From: Liolophura sinensis
Taxonomy: Eukaryota; Mollusca; Polyplacophora; Chitonida; Chitonidae
NCBI RefSeq assembly: GCF_032854445.1
Contig: NC_088296.1
Location: 15,427,485 to 15,491,484, forward strand
DNA: 64,000 bases
Direction of reading: 5' to 3'
The notes beneath the pieces are model-generated. The model was not told where the DNA came from and ran no database searches. It saw only the letters and a list, made by a program, of their open reading frames with translations. The translations under genes and the position numbers were made by a program. This document shows, one piece after another, positions 34,901-44,456 of this stretch. Within the stretch, counting starts at the first letter, position 1. Every line of letters starts with the position of its first letter.

Positions 34901-37900
34901 TATAGGTACTGACACATAACCATGGTAACCTGCTACTGCGCCTTCCTGATATCCACTAGTATGTCAACAAGTTCAAAACCAGTCATGTTCAGAGTCACAG
35001 ATGTTGAATACATGTGCTTTTCCCAGTTTTTTATAAAGACATACATTCAATAAGGATTTGCCAAACATTGTGGAAAAAAAAAAAGACAGACCTTGAAGTT
35101 TTTGAGGTTTACTTTTTCTCCTGTGGTAAAAGTGTTGAAAGTGACATTTATAATACTGAAATAGAATTTTCTATTTCACATTTAAAGCTTTTGGGCTGAA
35201 AAGGTGATTTTTTTCACCATTTGTACATAATCTAGCATTATTATTTTTGGTATATTTAATTGAAAGAAAATCAGTTTTTCTCGATTTGTACCTGATAATA
35301 CATGTACATGTACCTTTCTTAAAATACTGAGTACCTTTATGCTTGATTTCTTTTGTCCTTCGTACTTAAAAATTGAGGGCACTTCCGTGTCCTGTCCATA
35401 CCTTAGATCTACAGACCTACCTTAACTGACCTTGAACTTAGATCTACAGACCTACCTTAACTGACCTTGAACTTAGATCTACAGACCTACCTTAACTGAC
35501 CTTGAACTTAGATCTACAGACCTACCTTAACTGACCTTGAATTTCATCCATGATTAACTTTCTCTCGTTTCCTTATTCCGAGAGCTCTACTGATTTTAGA
35601 AAGGTGTTTTGAGGTTTACTTGGGAACATGGGATGATATTCTATTGAAAAATTGTAAGTTTGACGACCAGAAATAATATTTTGGTGACATTTGCCCCTTA
35701 AAAATTTAGGGTACACGGTATATGTAATGTCTGCTAACTTCTCTTCTTTAGCAGCTTTCTTAGATGTATTACCAGTCCGTCTTGATATGCATGTACATGT
35801 ATTTACGGGGAAGTAGTCTATGGACAAGTTGTGGGTAATGGAATCTGAGACTCTGATCTGGCTGATGTCACATCTACCCCCCACCCCCCAACCCCTGCCC
35901 CCCAACTAATCCTTTGTTACATTTACCATCTACATGTATGTATTGTTAACCTCATTCACTAAGTTATCCATACAGTTTGAAAATCTTAAACATGCTGCTT
36001 TTAGTCATGGCGCCAGGAATGTACACGTAATGAGAGGTGATCTGAGACATTCTCGGTGTGTCACAACCATTCCACAAGCATACAGCTGACAGGCTAGTGG
36101 TTAGCTACTGGCACAAAGCAAATGGCAGGCTAGTGGTAAGCTGATGGCACACTGCAACTGGCAGGCTAGTGGTTAGCTGATGGCACTTAACTCGCAGGCT
36201 AGTGGTTAGCTACTGGTACACTACCACTGGCAGGCTGTTGGTAGGCTGATGGCATACTACAACTGACAGGCTAGTGGTTAACTACTGGTACACTGCAACT
36301 GGCAGGCTAGTGGTTAGCTGTTGGCACACTACAACTGGCAGGATAGTGGTTAGCCGCTGGCACACTACAACTGGCATGATAGTGTTAGCTGCTGGCACTA
36401 CAACTGGCAGGGTAGTAGTTAGCTACTGGTACTCTACAACTGGCAGACTAGTAGTTATCTGCTAGCACACTTACAGCTGGCAAACAAGTACATATAGCTA
36501 GCTATTGGCACACTACACTGGCAGACAAGTAGCTAGCTATTGGCATACTACACAGGCAGACAAGTAGCTAGCTATTGGCATACTACAAGGGCAGACAAGT
36601 ATCTAGCTATGGGCATAATATATTAGCTGGCTAGTGATATGTACAGTGATCAGAGATCAGAACTGGCAGGTTAACTAACTTGACACACTGCATAACAACT
36701 GGCAGACCAGTGACTAACATCAGTACACACTAACTGGTTTAGATAAACAAGTTATGTTCAGACCGAATTTCAGTATTTTTAATGCCTTTTTTGGTGTCTT
36801 TTTTGGGTCGCCATTAGCATCTGAACACATTCCTATGCAATTATCCTGTCTGTTGGCTGCAATCTCGCAAGGTGGCAGGCAGTGCTGCGCTTCTAAGGAC
36901 GCAAATTCACATGTAGGCCCTGCGTATTGCCTTACAGGAAAACAAAGCTAAAATATGAAGTAAGGTTTATCATACAGACAACTGAAAACTATGCCTGAAA
37001 TACTTCCATTCATTTCTTCAGGTTTTTTTTTTTGAGTATTGAAAAGCATTCAGATATTGAAATACTGTGGTGGGCTTTATAAACCATACTGATGGTATAT
37101 AGGAACTCTGATTGTTTTTTTTTTCCTGATGTTTACCACAAAGAAAGGAATTTTTTGGAACATTATTTCAGTTATCTTTTTACTCATAGGCAAAAAGATT
37201 ACTGATTAGATTAGTGTTGTGATTAGAGTTGGATAAACTTCCTGTGATGTCAGAGTTTCAGACCTCTGATTCTTACAATGTTACAATGTTGTTATTTAAA
37301 CCAGTAGTCTATATGGAGCTACTTGTGGACATTGCTTCAAAGTTGATTTTTTTATGTTGAAATTCTGACTTCATTACTTGTGTTGGCTGCATGGGTTCTT
37401 ACATGTACACATAGGTTATGTTGATAAGACTACAAGATTTCAAAGCGGACTCCATGATGGGAGCTTTATATCCATGGCCACAGGTGTAATACCTAGGTTT
37501 ATCACAGGCGTTATCTCTGGTGTACACAGTTATATAAGGCAGTTGCCCTATATTCATGATATTGGGCTTCACAGCACAAGAATGCCACGATTCTTCCTTG
37601 AGAAGGGTCAGCTACAGGGCATGTGTTTACCTCATTTTAACCCAGGCCTTTTTGGGACTGCCGACATTTGAGTTCAAGCCGACTTGCACTGTCTACTGTT
37701 CTTGGTGGACAGTAGGCGACGTACGACACAGTTGTGCACAGTCTAACCATCGTTTTAAGACCACTTGTTGTCCACCAATGTCTTTTAGTGTGCATATTTG
37801 TGTGTCACACGTTGAAAAGGTCGTTGAAAATTGTTTACACTTGTTACTCCATTTTCCTTGGTCTGTATGTAGATGTGTTAGTAAGACACACCTGACTTTA

Positions 37901-40900
37901 AGTCTGAAGTCTGGGGAGACTTCGTCTGGGCCCATGTTTATCAAATGTCTTAAGTCAAGCATTCAAACACAGCTACAAATAAAATGCTTTGCTCTTTAAA
38001 AGTTTAAAATATGAACAATGATTCTTAACTGCAGAGCAATGTACCAACCACAATTTGAGGTCTTTCCTGTTCTCAGTTTGACCTTTGAAGGATTTACAAT
38101 TTATGACCTAATCTTAACTGCAGAGCAATGTACCAACCACAATTTGAGGTCTTTCCTGTTCTCAGTTTGACCTTTGAAGGATTTACAATTTATGACCTAA
38201 TCTTAACTGCAGAGCAATGTACCAACCACAATTTGAGGTCTTTCCTGTTCTCAGTTTGACCTTTGAAGGATTTACAATTTATGACCTAATCTTAACTGCA
38301 GAGCAATGTACCAACCACAATTTGAGGTCTTTCCTGTTCTCCGTTTGACCTTTGAAGGATTTACAATTTGTGACCTAAATCTTAACTGCAGAGCAATGTA
38401 CCAACCACAATTTGAGGTCTTTCCTGTTCTCAGTTTGACCTTTGAAGGATTTACAATTTGTGACCTAATCTTAACTGCAGAGCAATGTACCAACCACAAT
38501 TTGAGGTCTTTCCTGTTCTCAGTTTGACCTTTGAAGGATTTACAATTTGTGACCTAATCTTAACTGCAGAGCAATGTACCAACCACAATTTGAGGTCTTT
38601 CCTGTTCTCAGTTTGACCTTTGAAGGATTTACAATTTGTGACCTAATCTTAACTGCAGAGCAATGTACCAACCACAATTTGAGGTCTTTCCTGTTCTCAG
38701 TTTGACCTTTGAAGGATTTACAATTTATGACCTAAGTCTTAACTTCCTTGATAAATACGGGCTCTGATCTTTATGCCAGGGGAAGTGATAACCAGATATA
38801 TAATGTTTTCTTTGATCTGCTATATCTTGTTGGATCAAAATATTCATTCCTGTTTAAAACTGTGTTAAACTCTCATGTATTTACAATTTTTGGTATGCTT
38901 GAATATGCATTTAAGTAGAGGTAATTCTGTTTATATGAATTTTAATGAAATTTTAATGAAATTAAAATTATTATTGAAATTATTATTGAAATTATTAAAA
39001 TTATTATTGAAATTAAAATTATGAATTACTACTAATTCTAGATAAAAACAGTCATCGCTATCAACTGCAAGCATGGAAATAATGTTTAAGTTGGTGCAGG
39101 AGATAATTGCAAATCTTCCAGCTAATTCACAGTACTAATTATTAACCAGGAACTGCCAACATACGTAGTCTATGTGGAGGTAATTTTTGTGGACAACAAA
39201 AGTTAATTTTTTACATTGAAATTCTGGCCGCCAGTTTCATTTTTAAATTCAACAGATCTGTGACAAATTTGACATGCGTGTTCAGTGTGTTATGGTAAAT
39301 GAATTGTGTCATTTGTTATGGTAAATGAATTGTGCCATTTGTAGGTTGATAGGTGTACTATCATTCTGAAACACATCACTGACACCTCTCCAGCTTCTCC
39401 AAGGTCTGTCACCAACCTGCGGATGGTCATGGGTTTCCTCATGGCTCTGCACGGTTTCCTCCCACCATAATGCTGGCCGCCATCGTATAAGTGAAATATT
39501 CTTGAGTACAGCATAAAACATCAATCAAATAAATGAATATAAATAGTTTTCATATGCTTTGGTATTGGCCTAAGGTTGTCTGTATTGACCAAAGAACTGT
39601 TGTCTCGGATAAGATGTGACAATATTTTATTGCCTCTCTATCTTAACATTAATATTAATTGTTTTAATTATGAATCCGGCATTGTATAAATCATCTGCTA
39701 CATGTAGCTACAAGTCCAAATGTAAAATTGGTTCTCCCAGCTGTGAAGCCTTCAAATTTTGGAGAAGGCTGTTGTCTTTTATCTTCATTTGCATCACCAT
39801 TGATACACCTATTGCTCTGTCTGAATTGCTAGGCTGCATCGGCTGTTTAAGGGTGGTAACATGCAAAGTTAATTAATAGGTCAGCACATGTAAATGTTAT
39901 ATATATATATGTATTAAACACCCTGTTGCTGTGATAAGCCGTCTTTCCACAGACATGGGATTACGTGTGTGTTAGCGCATGCGATTCCTTAATGCAATCG
40001 CGGCATTGTTTCCAAGGCCAGTGCGTTTACAGCTGGGTTCTACCTGTCTGATTCTAATGCTCTGCCAGTCGACTCCAGCAATGCACCTGGATCCTTGCCC
40101 TAGGTGCTACAAAAGGGACATTTTCCAATTGCTCTTTATTATAAAGGTGTGCATTAGACAGTCACGCGGAGCCTGTGGAAATGCAGTAGCTTATTTATGC
40201 AATTCCCTTTCTCAGACAAACTAGGCTAATTCTTCGACCTTTTCAACTACCTCTGCAACCAATATTTTGAGGTCAGAGGTATATTAGAGAAATATAGATT
40301 GTAGAGAAATAATTTGCACAGTTTTATGAAGCTTACAACTAATCAGTGACACAAACAAGTCATTTTTAGCATCATTTTCGTAACTATTGTATGCGTACAT
40401 TCCAGGAAGGAATTTGCTTTAGAAGTGGAAAAGGTTGAAGATTTACCGTATTGGACAAGACATAACAAGAATGATCGCATGTTCGTGAAATAACAGCTTT
40501 ATACAGTATGAATTTTGTATACATGTATAAATTTTTTGTATACATGTATAAATTTTTGTATACTTGTATAAATTTTTGTATACATGTATAAATTTTTTGT
40601 ATACATGTATAAATTTGCAGATTTTGGTGAAAGAATTCCAGATGGCTAAATTATAACTGTCACATGATACCAAATACTACACGGTTTTTATGTTTTCAAT
40701 TTGCAGGTTTTTAGAAAAAGATTTTCCATTGGCTGCATCATATTTGCCGCGAAGACACACAATGGGTAACGTCTCAACGCCCCCTGGTGGACCCTCCACA
40801 ATGTACAAGCGTCACAGTTACGATATTGACTCAGACTCTTCTCCTGTTCTTGTGATTCGCTCCCGGACAAAGGACATTCAGACGTCGTTAGAGAGGCTCG

Positions 40901-40932
40901 AGAAAACCAGCGACGAGTTCTTCCAGTTGTAA
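21399..40932 (+). CDS. LYSMD1: LysM and peptidoglycan-binding domain-containing protein 1-like, three coding exons
   Basis: Seen: three exons (21399-21572, 23363-23742, 40707-40932) with GT/AG boundaries, intron phases 0 and 2, giving 259 residues. The LysM fold spans about residues 40-84 and is split by intron 1 (H-R-V-V-S-G-D-T-L-A-R-L-A-L-K-Y-S-V-T, then V-E-Q-I-K-R-D-N-K-L and F-L-K-E-H-V-F-I-P-V). An acidic, Ser-rich linker follows, then a conserved S-A-L-D-F-L-S-K-Y-D-S helix, and a C-terminus ending T-S-D-E-F-F-Q-L. That end resembles the D-E-I-F-K-L end I recall for LYSMD1 and differs from LYSMD2. Known: animal LYSMD1/2 are soluble single-LysM proteins with no signal peptide or membrane segment; LysM binds N-acetylglucosamine polymers in other proteins, but the animal role is unsettled. 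Human LYSMD1 is about 227 residues. LYSMD2 is the main alternative. Confidence 0.9.
21573..23362 (+). other. LYSMD1 intron 1
   Basis: Splits the LysM domain between its halves. It holds a foldback element (arms 22718-22790 and 23139-23211) and no SINE. Confidence 0.85.
22718..23211. repeat. Foldback element, 72-bp inverted arms
   Basis: Arms 22718-22790 and 23139-23211 share GATAAATC-ACAGACAAAA-GATAAGGAACA and end at GGCCATAG. The region 22555-22655 also resembles 22988-23090 directly (TTGCTCGGACGTTA, CTGATGCAGTT). No transposase is visible. Confidence 0.75.
23363..23742 (+). CDS. LYSMD1: LYSMD1-like coding exon 2
   Basis: Acceptor is TTTTTTTTCAG, then V-E-Q-I-K-R and the second LysM half. 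The rest is a polar Ser/Asp/Gln-rich linker and the S-A-L-D-F-L helix. The donor GTATGT follows GCTGC at 23742, phase 2. Confidence 0.92.
24993..25078 (+). mobile_element. SINE family A, 3' end only
   Basis: ATAATGCTGGCTGCCGTCGT through the AAATAAATAAATA tail. Confidence 0.85.
25368..25577 (+). repeat. 43-bp minisatellite, about five copies
   Basis: Unit begins TAATGTTCAACATTAGCTCT, itself an imperfect palindrome (AATGTTCAACATT). Confidence 0.92.
26118..26372 (+). mobile_element. SINE family B, 3' truncated
   Basis: Head GATAGCACAGTTGATAGAGC to GCAGCACTAGATAAAGGAGC; the tail is replaced by unrelated sequence. Confidence 0.85.
26575..26648 (+). repeat. 39-bp direct repeat, two copies
   Basis: TATGTGCACATGTCGACTAAAATG-type unit; GTGCACATGTCGA recurs. 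Confidence 0.7.
26740..26830 (+). mobile_element. Degenerate SINE family A relic
   Basis: ACTGGCAGCCATCTCATAAGTGAAAGATTC is recognisable; the ends are lost. Confidence 0.4.
27392..27421. repeat. Perfect 11-bp hairpin
   Basis: CCTGTCAAAAT, an 8-base loop, then ATTTTGACAGG. A longer imperfect foldback (27085-27275, TCCATGGACATGCA arms) lies just before. Confidence 0.6.
27833..28318 (+). repeat. 22-bp minisatellite, about 22 copies
   Basis: Unit GTTTCYCATGGATGATAAGCCG, with alternating CTCATGG and CCCATGG variants that suggest higher-order expansion. Confidence 0.95.
28365..28501 (-). mobile_element. MITE family 1, truncated next to the 22-bp minisatellite
   Basis: Reverse complement begins TA-ATTCTTCAACCTTTCCACATG and shares the TTTGATTTTGGAGA interior. 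The other end is missing. Confidence 0.7.
29339..29664 (+). repeat. Duplicated segment, SINE-filled copy (partner 31019-31222)
   Basis: Flanks of the SINE at 29426-29553 align with one continuous sequence at 31.0-31.2 kb (GTTGATAG, ATTCCAG, CAGTTTATATTGTAGTAGTG). Confidence 0.85.
29426..29553 (+). mobile_element. SINE family A, 5' truncated
   Basis: AACCTGCGGATGGTCATGGG to AAATAAATACA. The paralogous segment at 31.08 kb lacks it. Confidence 0.92.
29672..29755 (+). repeat. 41-bp direct repeat, two copies
   Basis: TCATGAGGTGTTATGTCAAG followed by CTTGCAGGA and ACCATTTG, twice. Confidence 0.85.
29982..30712 (+). repeat. 44-bp minisatellite, about 17 copies
   Basis: Unit CATGGGCACACCACTGGCAT plus ACAACTGGCACACCACAGACTCAC, with deletions and half units. 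The 280-codon ORF here is a translation of the repeat. Confidence 0.95.
31019..31222 (+). repeat. Duplicated segment, SINE-empty copy, with an internal 44-bp duplication
   Basis: Pre-insertion version of 29339-29664. AGTTTATATTGTAGTAGTGG-CCTAGAACT occurs twice here and once in the partner. Confidence 0.85.
31343..31760 (+). repeat. Left arm of an inverted repeat (partner 35300-35705)
   Basis: GTGGTAAATGTCACC, GAATATCATCCC, CCTCAAAACACCTTTCTA and ATCATGGATGAAATTC recur in the same order on the minus strand at 35.3-35.7 kb. Confidence 0.8.
31877..31934. repeat. TA microsatellite
   Basis: Interrupted once by TTTATA near 31890. Confidence 0.95.
32326..32793 (+). repeat. 29-bp minisatellite with 18-bp variants
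   Basis: Unit ACCTACATGTACATCTGT plus TGTACATCTGT. Open in all plus frames (Tyr/Cys/Thr-rich), not considered coding. Confidence 0.95.
32903..33266 (+). mobile_element. SINE family B, full length, perfect 12-bp target-site duplication
   Basis: ACATACTGTCTT occurs at 32891-32902 and 33267-33278. Head GGCCCGGATAGCACAGTTGG, tail CACTCACTCACTC. Best reference copy of family B here. Confidence 0.95.
33279..35299. other. Intronic sequence without recognised features
   Basis: AT-rich. Contains ACATGTACATGTAC runs at about 33832 and 35298 and a short SINE-like piece near 34388-34440 (GACCATCCCCAGGTTGCTGG). No coding exon seen. Confidence 0.4.
35300..35705 (-). repeat. Right arm of the inverted repeat, carrying an expanded minisatellite
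   Basis: Inverted partner of 31343-31760. Includes the four-copy 35-bp array where the other arm has one copy. Confidence 0.8.
35402..35541 (+). repeat. 35-bp minisatellite, exactly four copies
   Basis: Unit CTTAGATCTACAGACCTACC plus TTAACTGACCTTGAA, near-identical copies. Confidence 0.95.
36079..36735 (+). repeat. About 36-bp degenerate minisatellite
   Basis: Repeats of CACTACAACTGGCAGGCTAG plus TGGTTAGCTACTGG; decays toward the right end. Confidence 0.9.
37034..37270 (+). repeat. Dispersed repeat (partner 15538-15770)
   Basis: See the 15.5 kb copy. Downstream 37295-37375 also resembles 39145-39235 (GTAGTCTATRTGGAG, ATTGAAATTCTG), so a larger old element is likely. Confidence 0.7.
37271..38023. 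other. Intronic sequence, nothing recognised
   Basis: Two overlapping ORFs (97 and 147 codons at 37378-37999) show no motif and lack convincing splice context. Confidence 0.4.
38024..38743 (+). repeat. 89-bp tandem repeat, eight copies
   Basis: Copies start near 38024, 38113, 38202, 38291 and so on and are almost identical, differing at few sites (TTATGACC or TTGTGACC). Confidence 0.97.
39398..39537 (+). mobile_element. SINE family A, 5' truncated
   Basis: CAAGGTCTGTCACCAACCTG to AATCAAATAAATGAATA. Confidence 0.88.
40227..40445. mobile_element. MITE family 2
   Basis: TA-ATTCTTCGACCTTTTCAAC and GTGGAAAAGGTTGAAGATT-TA form terminal inverted repeats; the interior matches 18.95 kb. Ends 260 bp before LYSMD1 exon 3. 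Confidence 0.85.
40511..40616 (+). repeat. 23-24 bp AT-rich tandem repeat, about five copies
   Basis: Unit TGTATACATGTATAAATTTT, containing the palindrome TATACATGTATA. Confidence 0.92.
40707..40932 (+). CDS. LYSMD1: LYSMD1-like coding exon 3 with stop
   Basis: Acceptor TTGCAG at 40701-40706. The phase 2 join restores Ala, followed by F-L-E-K-D-F-P-L-A-A-S-Y. The last residues include the Arg-rich R-S-R-T-K-D-I-Q stretch and the end E-F-F-Q-L, then TAA. A TA-flanked MITE lies on each side of this exon (40227-40445 and 41088-41449). The very long intron before it makes the join an inference, but phase and C-terminal homology agree. Confidence 0.88.
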
Positions 40933-41087
40933 CCAAGATGAAAGACTAAGTATTTATTATTTGGAGTGTGAAACAAGGGGTCATCTCTGAAATACCAGAA
41001 ACCTGTATTCATTGACGATCTTTCTAGTCACCCCATCCATGGACTCCATTTTAAATAAGTGTAGATGAGGGTATATATACGTAACTT

Positions 41088-41449
41088 TAATTCTTCAACC
41101 TTTTCGCATGTTTTAGAGGTGTTCACTCGTGCATATCCTGAGGGCATTATTCTGTGTAGACTGATAAAATTAAACTTTTTTGTGAAGCCCTGAAAATAGC
41201 CAATCCAACAAATGTAGTTGTCTCCAAAATCAAATTATATGTGTGCGGAATTTGCACTGAGGTCTGTCAGCAACCTGCGGATGGTCGTGGGTTTCCCCCG
41301 GGCCTTGCTCGGTTTCCTTCCACCATAATGCTGGCGGCTGTCGTATAAGTGAAATATTCTTGAGTGCGGCGTAAAACACCAATCAAATAAGTAAATAAAT
41401 AAATTGCACTGAAAGCTGCTCTTCCATATGCGAAAAGGTTGAGGAATTA
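41088..41449. mobile_element. MITE family 1 with a nested SINE A
   Basis: Terminal inverted repeats ATTCTTCAACCTTTTCGCAT and ATATGCGAAAAGGTTGAGGA-AT, flanked by TA. The SINE at 41261-41403 splits it. The intact pair without the SINE is at 43509-43695. Confidence 0.88.
41261..41403 (+). mobile_element. SINE family A nested in a MITE, with target-site duplication
   Basis: AATTTGCACTGA (41249-41260) and AAATTGCACTGA (41401-41412) flank the insert. The 5' end is truncated at GGTCTGTCAGCAACCTGC. Confidence 0.92.
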
Positions 41450-43508
41450 GTCTATGTATATATATATGTATATATTGGAGCATTTTATCTGGTCTGATGC
41501 CTAAAAACTTTTGTAGAGAAAAGTGGAATTTTTTTAGATCAAATTCTTCTATTGCTAAAAGGTAAAAATTGTTCTACTGCACCTGTCACTTGTTAGATGT
41601 CCTAAAATGTAAGGCAACTTTTGTTGACATTAATTTACCTATCACCTGTCTCGCCGTGTTCTGAGGGCACAGGTAACACCTCTGTCCTACAGGAACGTAG
41701 CAAATACACAAACAAACACCCAGCTCCTTAATTTTCTCCATCCTCTGTGTACTCCAAATAACTTTTCATGAATCCTTTTTTCACATGCCCTTGTTACTGC
41801 ACATGAAATCAAAAATAGTTGCTTAGCATTTCTGAGAGGGCACAGTAGGACTTCTTTTACCTTCAGCGATAAAAGAGTTCAAATTCAACATTCTCTTGTA
41901 AGTGTGATTTGTTCATTGCTGGATTTTATCAGTATTTGAAAAACAGAAGCTTTGCTGTATTTTAGGGACTAAGTGAATTGATTGAGGATTAAATGTTTAT
42001 GTATATAGTATCTTCACAAGTTCTCCATTCTTTTAATCATTGTCAACATGGCTGTTTTTTGCATATTTTGACCACATTCTACTGATTTTTGTGTTGCTAC
42101 ATGTATGTCCAGAAGTTGTATAACAACCAGGTATTGTAGTTAGTGGTGCGTTGCAGCAATGAATAGACATGTGACATAGCAAATAGAAAGAACAGTGAAT
42201 ACTGCACTTTTTTTGTGTTGCCATGCAACATTGTTGCCTAATGGGCTGATTGTTGTATTAAACCCAGATCATTCCGAAGAACACAGAAAATGGCGTGGAA
42301 CTATGATGTATTTGTCATTGGGCATTCTGGGTAAATCTTGGAAAAATGTCACCTTGACAACGGAAGATCCAGGAAAATATGCCATCTTCAGCATGGAAAG
42401 TAACTAAAAAATCTTGGAAATATGCCATCTTCAACATGGAAAGTAGTCAAAAAATCTTGGAAATATGCCATCTTCAGTTCAGTGTGGAAAGAAGCTTGTA
42501 AGTAATATGTAAGAACTGAAAAGTGTAAAAATTTTACCTTGCTGTAAAGAAACCAAAGCATTACGTTTTAAATATTTGCCTCTCTTTGTAGTTTTGTATG
42601 TAGGGAACACTTTTGCCAAAACAAACAAAAAAAAGTCTGTGTTTAGAAATATGTGTACAGAGTAATGTCAAGTTAATCTGAAAGAAGCATGCTCGCATAA
42701 TAATATCAAAACTGCTCAAACGTCTTTACTCCATCTTATCACCAGTGCTAGGCTGTGGATGGTTTAAAAATTTTTATCGAGAGAATGTAAATAACTGTTT
42801 ATTGTAAGGATGTGACATAACATGCATAATCGATATACAGATCTTCTTTATTTAATAATTATCGATGATTCTTTTCTTATTTTGTGGTTTTTATGCATTA
42901 CCTGTACCTGCAAACTGTCACTTTAATTTGTAAGGATTGTGTGTAGAAATTTTTTTAGGCAAAAGAAAACGGAAACTTTTTGGCAAATACCTTTACCTGA
43001 CAAACTTCTCTGAGAAGTGCAGACAAAGGCATCTGGTTATTACACCATGAAAATGTGGGAAACTGACAGAGTAAAGGTGATGTATCTTCTCATCCCGATC
43101 TGAAACAGCATAGTGAGAATTTGCTGTACTGGGAGTTATCTCCCCTGATGAGGGCTGCGGTGTTGTTGCAGAGCAAGCTGAAGCTGGTCTAACTTTTTGA
43201 ATGAAAGATTGAATGATTAAATATACATATACATGTATGATCTGCGTCTGAAAATGACCGATGGAAACACGTTCGTCAGTCCCGCAACTGCAGATTTGCA
43301 GAAAGGAATAATGTGTGATGTGAGAAAGTGAACGGAGCTATTGGTCGTCCGTGTGTCTTAGCTGTGTGGGGGATGTTCATGTAGGCCTACCTAGCGAAGG
43401 TTAGTTGCTTTATCAGTTTGGGCACTTTGGTTTAGCTCCTCCGCCCATAAATCTGACATCATACAACCTATCAAAGGGAAACATTCATGAGTATTAAAGC
43501 TATTACAG
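41450..43508. other. Region after LYSMD1, possible 3' UTR, otherwise nothing recognised
   Basis: Includes a 52-bp repeat of about 2.5 copies at 42371-42486 (CTTGGAAATATGCCATCTTC) and a degenerate SINE A trace near 43390-43500. No ORF with a recognisable motif. Confidence 0.5.
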
Positions 43509-43695
43509 TAATTATTCAACCTTTTTGCATGTTTTTAGAAGGTGTTCATTCAACTATTTTCTGAAGGCTTTATTTCTGTGAAGCCCTGACACTGGCCAAT
43601 TCAACCAATGTGGTTTTGTCTCCAAAATCAAATTACAAATTTGCATAAATTACACTGAAAGTGGCTCTTTCATATGCAGAAAGGTTGAGGAATTA
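43509..43695. mobile_element. MITE family 1, complete without insertion
   Basis: TA-ATTATTCAACCTTTTTGCAT to ATATGCAGAAAGGTTGAGG-AATTA. It contains the empty-site version of the SINE target (AAATTACACTGAAAG). Confidence 0.85.
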
Positions 43696-43923
43696 AGGTA
43701 ACTGTCAGTAAAATAAATAATTAAATTAGGGGACATAAATTTACAGTATGAAGAATTTGATTGTATTAAATATCAATTCGTGCATTTGATGAAACTGACT
43801 GATATAACTGTCTAGTTATATGTGCTTGTTTGCTAGGCAAGTGTTTATTGTCAAATTGATTGAGTTTTTTTTGTGAAGGTTATTAGGTATCATGGGTTGG
43901 GGATTAGTACATTGTGTAGCTTT

Positions 43924-44076
43924 GTATGTGGGAAGGTCTGCGGGCTTCCTGTGGATGGTTGGGGGTTTCCCCCCAGGCTCTGTCTGATGTCCTCCCACCA
44001 TCATGTTAGCCACCATCGTATAAGTGAAATATTCTTGAGCACGGCGTAAAACAGCAATCAAGTAAATAAATAAATT
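43924..44076 (+). mobile_element. SINE family A, 5' truncated
   Basis: TATGTGGGAAGGTCTGCGGG to AAGTAAATAAATAAATT. Confidence 0.85.
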
Positions 44077-44331
44077 GTCATCTTCATTGAAGCTTGTGCT
44101 TCTCAGTATGGAGCCTTGGTTACAATATTAAAGCACTTGACATCTCTCATGCAGGCATTGTATTCTTGCATGTGTATCTGTGCGTTTTATATGCTTTCGC
44201 GATATCAGCCAAGAAAAGTTTATTTTGGCGTTGACGTAAATACGTGTGCAGTATGTACCTATCGGTGGAGTCAGTCCGGGCAAACTCGCTGTGAGAGGAC
44301 TCCTTTAGATTAAATAGAGAGACAAAATGGC

Positions 44332-44456
44332 TTAAAGGGATACAGAATCAATTCTGATTGGCTGGAGTGGGAGATACATAAGTCCAGGTTATGCCTAGCC
44401 TATGTACACAACAAGCTAAATTTTCAGTATGTCAGATTTATTCAAGCGTGACGTAA
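44332..44456 (+). mobile_element. TTAA-flanked MITE, left part only
   Basis: TTAA-AGGGATACAGAATCAATTCT plus GATTGGCTGG matches the left end at 60.85 kb; the right end is lost. Confidence 0.65.

Larger units (their letters stand above)
23743..40706 (+). other. LYSMD1 intron 2, 17 kb, packed with repeats
   Basis: Holds minisatellites at 25.4, 27.8, 30.0, 32.3, 35.4, 36.1, 38.0 and 40.5 kb, several SINEs, MITEs and a pair of inverted repeat arms. Repeat units differ between arrays. I see no coding exon of another gene inside; ORFs here are repeat translations. Confidence 0.8.

Noticed and set aside
37378-37999. Two overlapping ORFs of 97 and 147 codons
   Set aside because: No motif, no homologue I recognise, and they lie inside an intron with mixed hydrophobic composition typical of chance ORFs.
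38024-38743. Eight regular repeats considered as a CRISPR-like array
   Set aside because: Units are directly adjacent with no unique spacers, and the DNA is eukaryotic.
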